In this document: positions 1-6,705 of the stretch, piece after piece
Layout: each line of letters starts with the position of its first letter
How positions within the stretch are numbered: position 1 is the stretch's first letter
Assembly: GCA_019637195.1 (NCBI GenBank)
Contig: JAHBWA010000088.1
Span: 1 to 35,504 of the forward strand
Length of the DNA stretch: 35,504 bases
Reading direction: 5' to 3'
Source of the DNA: Labilithrix sp.
Lineage (GTDB): Bacteria; Myxococcota_A; Polyangia; Polyangiales; Polyangiaceae
Translations under genes and position numbers: made by a program
The notes under the pieces: generated by a model
The model's database searches: none
What the model was told of the DNA's origin: nothing
Seen by the model: the letters and a program-made list of their open reading frames with translations, nothing else

Positions 1-93
1 GGTGCGGGCGAAGATGATGCCGTTTGCCCGGTCGCGCCAGCACATCCGCGAAGAAAGCTGGGATGGAATGGAGCGCGGTCCGGCACCCGGTTT

Positions 94-537
94 TCACCGA
101 GGAACGAGGGGCTCCTCGGCCGGCGCGGCGGCCCGCTCCGGCTTGGGCTTCAGCACGCTCGCGCAGCGCTTGAGGAGCGCGGGGCGTGCTCGTGACCATT
201 CGTCACGGACATCGGCCAGCGTGAGCGTGTCCGCGCCGCTCCGCGCGATCACGACGAGGTCGATACCGTCCGGCACGAAGCCCGGCCAGAGACGGAAGCA
301 CTCGCGGCAGACGCGCTTGATGCGGTTCCGCATCGTGGCGTCGCCGACCTTGCGGGTCGCCACGATCCCGAGCCGCGACGGCGCGGTCCGAGGCTCGACC
401 GTCTCTCGGTCGCGCTCCCGGGCGCAGACGAGGAGGACGAAATGCCGGCTGGTCGCGCGCTCGCCGTTCGACTGGACGCGCAAGAAGTCCGCGCGCCGAC
501 GAATGCGGCGCGCTCGCCCGAAGCCGAACGACGTCAC
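94..537 (-). CDS. rnpA: Ribonuclease P protein component (RnpA)
   Basis: Protein subunit of RNase P, which assists the catalytic RNA in removing 5' leaders from pre-tRNAs. The translation carries the family signature RNRIKRVCRECFR, preceded by the usual R-rich N-terminal segment (RRADFLRVQSNG) and a central beta strand region (FVLLVCA). It lies directly downstream of rpmH, the conserved bacterial order. The frame stays open far upstream through rpmH, so the start is uncertain: I chose GTG at 537, giving 147 aa, close to the usual 110-130 plus a Pro/Ala/Glu-rich tail; CTG at 552 is an alternative. No clear Shine-Dalgarno is visible. Bases 1-93 downstream would normally lead into yidD or yidC; a frame opens at an ATG at 45 on this strand, but too little is present to name it. 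Confidence 0.93.
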   Translation of the reverse strand: MTSFGFGRARRIRRRADFLRVQSNGERATSRHFVLLVCARERDRETVEPRTAPSRLGIVATRKVGDATMRNRIKRVCRECFRLWPGFVPDGIDLVVIARSGADTLTLADVRDEWSRARPALLKRCASVLKPKPERAAAPAEEPLVPR

Positions 538-571
538 GGCCCGCGATCTCAGCGGGGAAGCAGGGCGGAGC

Positions 572-730
572 CTACTTCTTGAAGATCGAGACCGTGAGGC
601 GGCTACGGCCCTTGCGGCGACGGTTCGCCAGGACCTTCGCTCCGCCGCGGGTCGCCATGCGAGCGAGGAAGCCGTGGGTACGGAGGCGGCGCTTGTTGTG
701 GGGCTGATACGTGCGTTTCGGCTTGGCCAT
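572..730 (-). CDS. rpmH: 50S ribosomal protein L34
   Basis: Small basic protein of the large ribosomal subunit, 52 aa. The sequence begins MAKPKRTYQPHNKRRLRTHG and continues with FLARMATRGGAKVLANRRRKGR, a textbook L34 pattern. ATG at 730 is chosen because it matches the family N-terminus; the frame extends upstream only with unrelated residues. It is the first gene of a minus-strand unit with rnpA, 34 nt downstream. A TTGACA -35 box lies about 80 nt upstream. In many bacteria dnaA sits beside rpmH; here the neighbouring gene on the other side is a divergent OmpA-family gene instead. Confidence 0.98.
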   Translation of the reverse strand: MAKPKRTYQPHNKRRLRTHGFLARMATRGGAKVLANRRRKGRSRLTVSIFKK

Positions 731-1098
731 GACTCGGTCCGGTGAAGTCCCTCGACACGAGGGCGCCGCGGAAAAGCGGGCCGCGAAAACAACCACTGGC
801 CGGGCTTCGTGTCAAGGACGACTCGCCTCCGCGCGCGGCAATCGAGCCGGGGCGGGCGCGTCGGGCGCGATACCGCGGCGCGGTCGGGCCGGAGGAAGGC
901 TCGAGGCGGCGCGGCCTCGGCGGCGGCCGGCGAGGAGCCAAAGGAGGAGCCAAGAGGAACTATCCGACTCGGGATGCGGAGCGGTTGCGTTTTTCCTTCC
1001 TGAACCTGCGCCGAGAGGTAGTAGGCTGGCCACCGTAGTTTTGCAGTTCTCTTGAGGGTTTCGGAGACGACGACGCCCTCTCCTTTGGGACTTTGCGG
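731..1098. other. Intergenic region between divergent rpmH and OmpA-family gene
   Basis: About 370 nt without a supported gene. It holds the rpmH promoter near 787-815. The part from 830 to 960 is a purine-rich, GC-rich stretch in which several overlapping open frames occur on both strands, but these have no recognisable protein features. No DnaA-box-like TTATCCACA sequence was seen, so there is no evidence for a replication origin here. No clear promoter for the rightward gene could be picked out. Confidence 0.6.
787..815 (-). promoter_or_regulatory. Candidate sigma70-type promoter for rpmH-rnpA
   Basis: Reading the minus strand, a perfect TTGACA (815-810) is followed after 17 nt by TTGTTT (792-787), a weak -10 box but the only AT-rich hexamer in the area. 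Predicted transcription would start near 780, about 50 nt before the rpmH ATG. The -35 match is seen directly; function is inferred. Confidence 0.5.
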
Positions 1099-2901
1099 AT
1101 GCGCAAGACAACACGCGTACGTGGTTCGGCGGCGAATTTGATGAGCGGTCGAAGGCTCGGAGCCTCACTTCTGCTCGGTGCCGCAGCGGTGCTGGTGTCG
1201 GGGGTGGCCTCGGCGCAACAGAAGACCTTCCATCTCGATCGCCTCGAGATGCCTGGAGCTCCGGACGACGGCGTCGTGCTGTTCCGGCCGGTGACCAACC
1301 AGCGGACGATCTTCTTCGGCCAGCTCGGCATCGGCTATCAGCTCCGCCCGCTCCGGACGAGCTCGGTGACGTCGGATCAGGCGACGCTCGCGCGCTCGGG
1401 CTCGACGGTCATCCAGGACCAGTTCGCCGTCTACGGCAACGCGGGCTTCCAGCTGCTCGACCGCGCGACGCTCGCGATCGCGTTCCCCTGGTACCCGATC
1501 CAGACGGGCGACAACCCGAACTACACGGGGGCGGGAGGGATCCCGACGCCGGGCACGAACCGCACGACCGTCGTGCAGACCGGCGGGCCTGGCGCGGGCG
1601 ACGTCCGCATGGACCTCCGCGCGGTGCTCGCGCGCAGCCAGGATCGCAAGAGCGCGTTCGGCGCGCAGATCGGGATCTTCTTCCCGTCCGGCACGCCGGC
1701 GAACTTCGGCGGTGACGACTCGCTCGGCGGCATGGTGATGGTCTCCGGCGAGACGCAGGTGAAGTTCCTCATCCTCACTGCGAACACCGGCATCCACTTC
1801 CGTCCGCGTCACGCGCTGAACGATCCGAACAACGACAACGGTCTCGGCATCGGCAACGAGTGGCGCTGGGCCGTCGGCGGCTTCATTCCGCTCAAGGACG
1901 GCAAGTACCGCGTCGGCGGGACGATCTTCGGCCAGACCGGCATCGAGAGCGATCGCATCATCGGCTCGACCGCGTTCACCAAGCGAAACTCACCGATCGA
2001 GTTCAACATCGAGGGGCGCATGCGCTTCGGCCCGGCGGACCACTGGTGGGTCGGCGCCGGCGCGGGCTCGTCGATCCTCCGCGGGTACGGTGCGCCGGAC
2101 CTGCGCGTGATCGGCCTCCTCGGCACGTACGTGCCGATCCTCGAGTCCGAGGCCAAGTCGCCCGAGCGCAAGGCCGAGCTCCGCGAGAAGTGGCGCCGCG
2201 AGGCCCGCTCCGATCGCGACGGCGACGGCATCCCGGACGACATCGACGCGTGTCCGGACGAGCCCGAGGACCACAAGGGCAACGATCCGAACGACGGCTG
2301 CCCGCTGCCGCCCGACCGCGACGGCGACGGCATCCCGGATCAGTACGACAAGTGCCCCGATCAGCCGGAGGACAAGGACGGCATCGACGACGGTGACGGC
2401 TGTCCCGAGGACGACGCCGACAACGACGGCGTGCCCGACACGGTCGACGCGTGCCCGAAGATGCCGGGCAAGCCGAACGCCGATCCGAAGCGGAACGGCT
2501 GCCCGACGTACATCCAGGAGGACGGCACGGTCGTGCGCGTGCTCCAGCAGGTGCACTTCGCGTTCGGCACCGCGCAGATCCTCCCGGAGAGCTTCCCGGT
2601 CCTCCAGGAGGTCGCCGATTACCTGAAGTCCAACAAGTCCATCAAGAAGATGAGCATCGAGGGACACACGGACAGCAAGGGCTCGCCCGACCTGAACAAG
2701 CGTCTCTCGCAGAGCCGCGCGAACTCGGTCATGACCTGGCTCGTCCAGCACGGCGTCGAGCAAGGCCGCCTCGAGGCGCACGGCTACGGCATGGAGAAGC
2801 CGATCGAGGACAACGACACGGCCGAGGGCCGCGCCAAGAACCGCCGCGTCGAGTTCAAGATCCTCGAGCAAGAGGACACGAACAAGGTCCAGAAAAACTG
2901 A
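1099..2901 (+). CDS. OmpA-family outer-membrane protein with thrombospondin type 3 repeats
   Basis: 600 aa from ATG 1099; TTG 1093 and ATG 1141 are alternatives. An N-terminal signal peptide ends at VASA before QQ. Residues about 40-345 look like a beta-barrel or surface domain. Residues about 370-470 hold three calcium-binding TSP3 units of the form DRDGDGIPD..D.CP. The last 115 residues are an OmpA-like peptidoglycan-binding domain with IEGHTDSKGSPDLNKRLSQSRA, including the Asp and Arg that bind diaminopimelate in the family, and NRRVEFKI at the end. Such proteins anchor the outer membrane to peptidoglycan; the ligand of the N-terminal part is unknown. It resembles the gene at 8565-10568 in design. 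Two hairpins follow it. Confidence 0.88.
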   Translation: MRKTTRVRGSAANLMSGRRLGASLLLGAAAVLVSGVASAQQKTFHLDRLEMPGAPDDGVVLFRPVTNQRTIFFGQLGIGYQLRPLRTSSVTSDQATLARSGSTVIQDQFAVYGNAGFQLLDRATLAIAFPWYPIQTGDNPNYTGAGGIPTPGTNRTTVVQTGGPGAGDVRMDLRAVLARSQDRKSAFGAQIGIFFPSGTPANFGGDDSLGGMVMVSGETQVKFLILTANTGIHFRPRHALNDPNNDNGLGIGNEWRWAVGGFIPLKDGKYRVGGTIFGQTGIESDRIIGSTAFTKRNSPIEFNIEGRMRFGPADHWWVGAGAGSSILRGYGAPDLRVIGLLGTYVPILESEAKSPERKAELREKWRREARSDRDGDGIPDDIDACPDEPEDHKGNDPNDGCPLPPDRDGDGIPDQYDKCPDQPEDKDGIDDGDGCPEDDADNDGVPDTVDACPKMPGKPNADPKRNGCPTYIQEDGTVVRVLQQVHFAFGTAQILPESFPVLQEVADYLKSNKSIKKMSIEGHTDSKGSPDLNKRLSQSRANSVMTWLVQHGVEQGRLEAHGYGMEKPIEDNDTAEGRAKNRRVEFKILEQEDTNKVQKN

Positions 2902-2912
2902 GCTGGACGGGA

Positions 2913-2949
2913 GGCTAGCCGTGGTGGACGCAGTCCATCACGGCTGGCC
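2913..2949. terminator. Long GC hairpin, first of a pair
   Basis: A 17-bp stem (2913-2929 with 2933-2949) closed by a three-base loop GCA, containing only G.T-type mismatches. It lies 12 nt after the stop of the OmpA-family gene. There is no T tract, so it is not a classical intrinsic terminator, but its position between convergent genes fits a transcription end or RNA-stabilising structure. Confidence 0.55.
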
Positions 2950-2999
2950 GTAGTCCAGCGAAGTCGACGGATCGAAGCGACGTCCGCGGAGCGGGCAGT

Positions 3000-3026
3000 G
3001 CCGTGGTGGACGGCGTCCATCACGGC
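3000..3026. terminator. Second copy of the GTGGTGGAC hairpin
   Basis: The 27-nt core of the preceding hairpin is repeated, with the arms GCCGTGGTGGAC and GTCCATCACGGC identical and only the loop changed from GCA to GGC. It lies 30 nt before the end of the convergent CAP-domain gene, so each convergent gene has one hairpin near its end. Terminator function is inferred. Confidence 0.5.
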
Positions 3027-3055
3027 AGTGGGCGCCGACGCCGGAGCGGCGCTCC

Positions 3056-4288
3056 TCAGCGGAGGCCGCCCGCGAACACCTCGCAGGCGTAGACGTCACC
3101 GGCGTCGTCGGTGACGACGCCGACGCCGAGGTGGGTGTAGTCGGCGCGGAGCAGGTTCATCCGGTGCGACGGGCTCGCGTGGAGCGCGCGGTGCACGAGG
3201 CGCACGGAGCGCGCGCGCGCGACGTTCTCGCCGACGACCGCCGCGGCGAGCCCGGCCGACTCGAAGCGCGCCGTGAGGTCGCCGTCTCCGAGGTCGTGCC
3301 TGACGGCGCGCGCGCTCTTCATCTCCTCGGCGTGCGCGAGCGCGAGCGCGTCGAGGCGCTCGTCGCGCCGGAGCGTCGAGAGCGACTCCGACGCGCGGAC
3401 GGCGGCGGTCATCCGAGCGAGCGCTGCGTCGTCGTCGGCGCCGGCGAGCTCCTCGCCGGGCGCGCGCGTCGCGTCGTCGTCGAGCCACGGCTCCACGTCG
3501 GCGAACACGCGCGCCTCGAGCAGCGGCGTGGGGCCGCTCGCGAGGTCGGCGATCAGCTGCACGGTGAACGCGCCGGGTTGGTCGAGCGCGAAGCGCGCGC
3601 GCGCGGTCCTCGAGCCCGCCTCGCTCGAAGGTGCGGGGCCGAGCGATGTCGGCACCGTGCGCGGGAGGCCGCGCGGCCCGAGGACGACGAGCTTCGCGCT
3701 CGAGACGGGCGCGCGCACCGTCGCCGAGAACGTGAGCCACTCGCCGGTGCGCGCGCGGGTGGGGAGCGGATCGAGATCGGCGAGCGCGTCGACGAGGACG
3801 GCGACGAAGAGCTCGTTGCCTTCCTTGCCGCTCGCGGGCTCCGGGCGCGCCAGCGCGACGCCGCAGCGAGCGCCGGCGCGCCGCTCCGCCTCGAGCTTCG
3901 CGCGGATCGCGTCGTCGTCCGGAGCTCCGCGGCTCGACGCCGACACGACGCGCGGCCGCACATGAGGCGCGCCCTCCGCGCGGAGCATCGACACCACGCG
4001 ATCGGGATCGGGCGCGCCGAGCCCGCGCGCGCGTTGAGAGGCGAGCCGCGCCGCCACGCGCGCCAGCGCGCCGTCGGCGGACCCGCACGCCGCGGTGAGC
4101 GACAGGACGCGCTCGTCCGCCGGCGCCGGCGGCCACGGCGAGCGTGTCGCCGCGACCCAGGACGCGCGCGGCGGCGAGGGCAGGATGCTCGCCGGGGCGC
4201 TCGGCGCCTGAGCGAGCGGCTCGCTCGGCGTCGTCGCGGCGGCGCCGCAGCCCGCGAGCGCAGCGAAGAGGAGCGATCGGGCCTGCAC
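3056..4288 (-). CDS. Lipoprotein with C-terminal CAP/SCP domain
   Basis: 410 aa. GTG 4288 is chosen because it gives a short signal sequence with a lipobox (AALAGC); the frame is open much further upstream but only as a shadow of the next gene. Residues about 60-280 are Ala/Arg-rich without a recognised family. Residues about 290-410 match the CAP superfamily (cysteine-rich secretory, antigen 5, PR-1) in its bacterial form: the tetrad is visible as H331 (AVRHD), E354 (VVGEN) and H375 (SPSHRMNLL), followed by THLGVGV. Bacterial CAP proteins are extracytoplasmic; their activity is poorly known, with lipid or metal binding suggested for some. TATAGC lies 6 nt before the GTG, so the mRNA may be leaderless. 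Confidence 0.82.
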   Translation of the reverse strand: MQARSLLFAALAGCGAAATTPSEPLAQAPSAPASILPSPPRASWVAATRSPWPPAPADERVLSLTAACGSADGALARVAARLASQRARGLGAPDPDRVVSMLRAEGAPHVRPRVVSASSRGAPDDDAIRAKLEAERRAGARCGVALARPEPASGKEGNELFVAVLVDALADLDPLPTRARTGEWLTFSATVRAPVSSAKLVVLGPRGLPRTVPTSLGPAPSSEAGSRTARARFALDQPGAFTVQLIADLASGPTPLLEARVFADVEPWLDDDATRAPGEELAGADDDAALARMTAAVRASESLSTLRRDERLDALALAHAEEMKSARAVRHDLGDGDLTARFESAGLAAAVVGENVARARSVRLVHRALHASPSHRMNLLRADYTHLGVGVVTDDAGDVYACEVFAGGLR

Positions 4289-4294
4289 CCCTCC

Positions 4295-4300
4295 GCTATA
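4295..4300 (-). promoter_or_regulatory. Candidate -10 box of the CAP-domain lipoprotein gene
   Basis: TATAGC on the minus strand, 6 nt upstream of the GTG at 4288. At this spacing the transcript would begin at or next to the start codon. No good -35 box is visible. It is one of a set of similarly placed hexamers in the window. Confidence 0.35.
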
Positions 4301-4389
4301 GCGTGCCCCCACCCGGCGAGCGAACAAGCGGACGCCGTCGGCGCGCCCTCGTTCCACGCGCCGGCGATGCGCCGTGGACGCCGCGCCGA

Positions 4390-4521
4390 TCAGGCGCGTG
4401 CGGCGCGCTCCTTCTTCGCGCGCCGCCGCTTGTTCTCTTCGCGACGGGCGAGCGCGAAGCCCACGCGGACACCGAGGATGAATCCGGCGGTGACCGCGAG
4501 GCCGATGAAGAGTCCCGACAG
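4390..4521 (-). CDS. Small single-pass membrane protein, 43 aa, probable CTG start
   Basis: An open frame of 44 codons begins 9 nt after the stop codon of the GltJ-like gene. The first suitable start is CTG at 4521, preceded by GAGGAG that overlaps the upstream TGA (spacing about 6 nt), a strong signal for coupled translation. The product has one hydrophobic helix (residues 3-22, GLFIGLAVTAGFILGVRVGF) followed by a strongly basic, highly charged tail (ARREENKRRRAKKERAARA), so an N-out, C-in inner-membrane orientation is expected by the positive-inside rule. Function is unknown; its place suggests a small partner of the GltJ-like protein. The main doubt is the rare start codon. Confidence 0.55.
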   Translation of the reverse strand: MSGLFIGLAVTAGFILGVRVGFALARREENKRRRAKKERAARA

Positions 4522-4530
4522 GGGCGCTCC

Positions 4531-6252
4531 TCAGTTGACGGTGAAGCTCTTGCCGACGCGGACGGGCGCGCCGCCGAACGCCGGGACGCGCGCGCCGCGG
4601 TACTTGCCCGCGATGCAACCGCCGACGGTGGTGCCCGGGTACGGTCCGCCGTCGATCACCGCCGACTGGACGGAGCCGTCCGGCGCGAAGGTGACCATGA
4701 CGTGGCCCGAGCCCGTCGGCCCGTCGCTCTTCTTGCACGACTGCACGTTGACCGCGCCGAGCGCCGCGGCGGCTGCGCCACGATCGAACGGAGCCGTCGA
4801 CGAGCTGCCGCCGCCGCCGCTCGGAGCCTCGGGCTTCTTGCCCGCGGCCTCGGCGAGCGCGCCCGACAGATCCTTCGGCTTGTCCGGGGTCTTCGGCGCC
4901 GCCGGCGCCGGATCGGGCGCCGTCTTCGGGGCGGCCGCGACGGCGGCCCCGCCGCCCGAGGGCGCCTTCGGAGCGGGGTTCACCGTGGGCGTCTTCGACG
5001 CGCTCTGACCGGTGCCTGGCGGAGGCGGCGTGTTGTCGGCCGTCGGCGCCGCGTTGCCTGGAGGCGGGGTGGCCGTGTCGTTCGCGGCGACCGCGGACGT
5101 CGGGTCGGGCGTCGCGGCGCTGACCGGCCCGTTCGGCGTCTCCGCCGTCTTGGTGTCCGGGGCGGGGCCGCGCGTGAGCGCGACGGCCGCGACGATGGCG
5201 ATGGCGATGAAGGCGCAGCCGCCGAGGATGGCGAAGACGAGCGTCTTGTTCTGCTTCGGCGGAGCGCCCGACGCGCTCATGACGCCCATGTCGACGGCCT
5301 CGAGGGGAGGGGGCGCGAGGATCGGCGCCGCCAGGGCCGCGCCGAACGCGCCGCCGCCGCTGAGGTTCATGATGTCGTCGACGCGCGCGCCGGTGTCCTT
5401 CTTCTTCTCGCCGTCGTCCATGTTCGCGCTGAGCGCGCGGATGTCGATGAGGCCCGAGCCGTCGGCCGACGCCGTCGTACGGTTCGACGAGGTCTCCTTC
5501 GGCTTGTCGGTGAGCGCCGAGAGCGAGAAGAGCACGCTGTTCTCGTTGCGCTGGCCCGTGAGCTTCTCTTCGCCCGCCGCGGCGGCGCCCAAGCCGCCCG
5601 CCGCGGCGCTGGTCATGACGTCGTCCTCGCCGCCGGCCTTCTCCACGTTGCCGAAGAGGTCGGCGCCCTGGGCGCGCCCGCCGGCGCGCCGCGCCGCGGC
5701 CGGGGCGTGCTGCTCCATCCCGGCCGCGCCGCCGAAGAGCGCGCCGCTGCCGTTGCCGTTGCTGTGCGCGGGCGCCGCGAAGGGGCTCTCCCCGACGCTG
5801 GCGGCGGGCGCCGCGAACAGCGGAGCGGCGGCGCCGGGCGGAGGGACGGACTGCGCCGGAACGGAGACCTCGTCGGCCATGCGCCCGCCGCCGCCGAGCT
5901 TGAGCGAGCCGTAGATCTGCTCGACCTCGCGGAGCGGCAGCCAGTCGGCCATGCCGTCCTTCCAGCAGTAGGTCTCGTCGGTCACGACGCCGGCGCGGTA
6001 CTCGGCGGCGATCTCCGCGACGGTCATGGTGCGCTGGTCGCCGTCCGCGACGTTCACCGTCCACTGCTCGTTCGACTGGTTGGCGTAGTCGAAGACGTGC
6101 GTGTCGGCGGCCTCCTCGGCGTGCGGCTGCTCGTTTCCGTTGATCACGATCGTCGAGCTGCACTTCTTGCAGCGAATCTTGACGACCTTGCCCAGGACCT
6201 TCTCGTCCGCGATCGTGTATTTGGCCTGGCAAGACTGGCACTGGATCTTCAT
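4531..6252 (-). CDS. Zinc-ribbon/GYF/TonB-like membrane protein, GltJ (AgmX)-like
   Basis: 573 aa. ATG 6252 is chosen because the zinc ribbon begins there and the predicted promoter lies at 6404-6433; an upstream in-frame ATG at 6399 would fall at the transcription start. Domains: MJ0042-type zinc ribbon (C5, C8, C28, C31), GYF_2 domain (about 63-112, with ETYCWKDGMADWLPL), a long Ala/Gly/Pro linker, a transmembrane helix (337-361), a Pro/Thr/Ala-rich periplasmic stretch, and a C-terminal TonB/AgmX-like domain (about 492-573, GHVMVTFAPDGSV). This is the layout of Myxococcus GltJ, part of the focal-adhesion gliding machinery, whose zinc ribbon and GYF domains act in the cytoplasm. A short conserved-looking stretch, NENSVLFSLSAL (237-248), lies in the linker. 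Paralogues of this layout are common in Myxococcota, so a motility role is not certain. Confidence 0.8.
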   Translation of the reverse strand: MKIQCQSCQAKYTIADEKVLGKVVKIRCKKCSSTIVINGNEQPHAEEAADTHVFDYANQSNEQWTVNVADGDQRTMTVAEIAAEYRAGVVTDETYCWKDGMADWLPLREVEQIYGSLKLGGGGRMADEVSVPAQSVPPPGAAAPLFAAPAASVGESPFAAPAHSNGNGSGALFGGAAGMEQHAPAAARRAGGRAQGADLFGNVEKAGGEDDVMTSAAAGGLGAAAAGEEKLTGQRNENSVLFSLSALTDKPKETSSNRTTASADGSGLIDIRALSANMDDGEKKKDTGARVDDIMNLSGGGAFGAALAAPILAPPPLEAVDMGVMSASGAPPKQNKTLVFAILGGCAFIAIAIVAAVALTRGPAPDTKTAETPNGPVSAATPDPTSAVAANDTATPPPGNAAPTADNTPPPPGTGQSASKTPTVNPAPKAPSGGGAAVAAAPKTAPDPAPAAPKTPDKPKDLSGALAEAAGKKPEAPSGGGGSSSTAPFDRGAAAAALGAVNVQSCKKSDGPTGSGHVMVTFAPDGSVQSAVIDGGPYPGTTVGGCIAGKYRGARVPAFGGAPVRVGKSFTVN

Positions 6253-6705
6253 CGCGGAACCGTCCTTGGAGGAGCGCGTCGTCGGTGTCGAGGAGCGCGC
6301 TTGCTCGCTTGATTCGTGCGGCCCTCGCGAGCGAGGGCGTCTCGTGGTGCTCTCGAGCTCGCACGGGTCGCTCGGGAGTGCAGCCAAATCGTGTTGCATC
6401 GGGAGTATAGCGGGCGCCGATCGAAGCGATCAAGCTACAGACCCATGAGTTCGACGCGATCCTTGCGGCCAGGTTTGGGTCGCCCGTGAGCGGGGAGCGG
6501 GCCGAGCGTCCGAGGCGGGCGTTCGACCGCGCCCGAGGTGTTGACGGGCACGCTCGGCGTTCGGTCTGTCGTATTTCGCGGGTGGGCGCCGCGCCGGCCT
6601 ACACCTGAGCACTCGGCCCTCTCTCGGCGCTCTTTTCTCGGCCGCGTCTCGGCCGCGCGTGTCGTGCTCGCGCTCGCGAGGGCCGCCAGGCGCCGATAGC
6701 GGCCG
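6253..6705. other. Intergenic region between two minus-strand genes
   Basis: About 450 nt. The left part is the leader and promoter of the GltJ-like gene. The right part (6600-6705) lies just after the zinc-ribbon membrane gene and contains a GGCCGC/GCGGCC inverted repeat and a short direct repeat of gcggccgaga on the minus strand, possibly a transcription end. One 60-codon open frame (6430-6612, minus) has arginine-rich shadow-like composition and is not called. Confidence 0.5.
6404..6433 (-). promoter_or_regulatory. Sigma70-type promoter of the GltJ-like gene
   Basis: On the minus strand TTGATC (6433-6428) and TATACT (6409-6404) are separated by 18 nt. The -10 box matches consensus in five of six positions. 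The expected transcript start near 6397 gives a leader of about 145 nt before ATG 6252 and argues against the in-frame ATG at 6399. Confidence 0.6.

Noticed and set aside
731..1098. Replication origin beside rpmH
   Set aside because: No DnaA boxes, AT-rich unwinding region or dnaA gene were seen.
3131..6312. Very long open frames on the plus strand opposite the CAP-domain and GltJ-like genes
   Set aside because: Arg/Ala/Gly-rich, motif-free translations typical of antisense frames in GC-rich DNA; the minus-strand frames carry intact domains.
6253..6399. ATG 6399 as start of the GltJ-like protein
   Set aside because: It lies at or before the predicted transcript start, and the added residues are low-complexity; the zinc ribbon begins at 6252.
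6541..6585. TTGACG with TATTTC on the plus strand as a promoter
   Set aside because: Spacing does not fit (about 24 nt to TATTTC) and no plus-strand gene follows.
6430..6612. Possible 60-codon gene on the minus strand
   Set aside because: Arg/Pro-rich, no start signal, no recognisable motif, overlaps the promoter of the GltJ-like gene.
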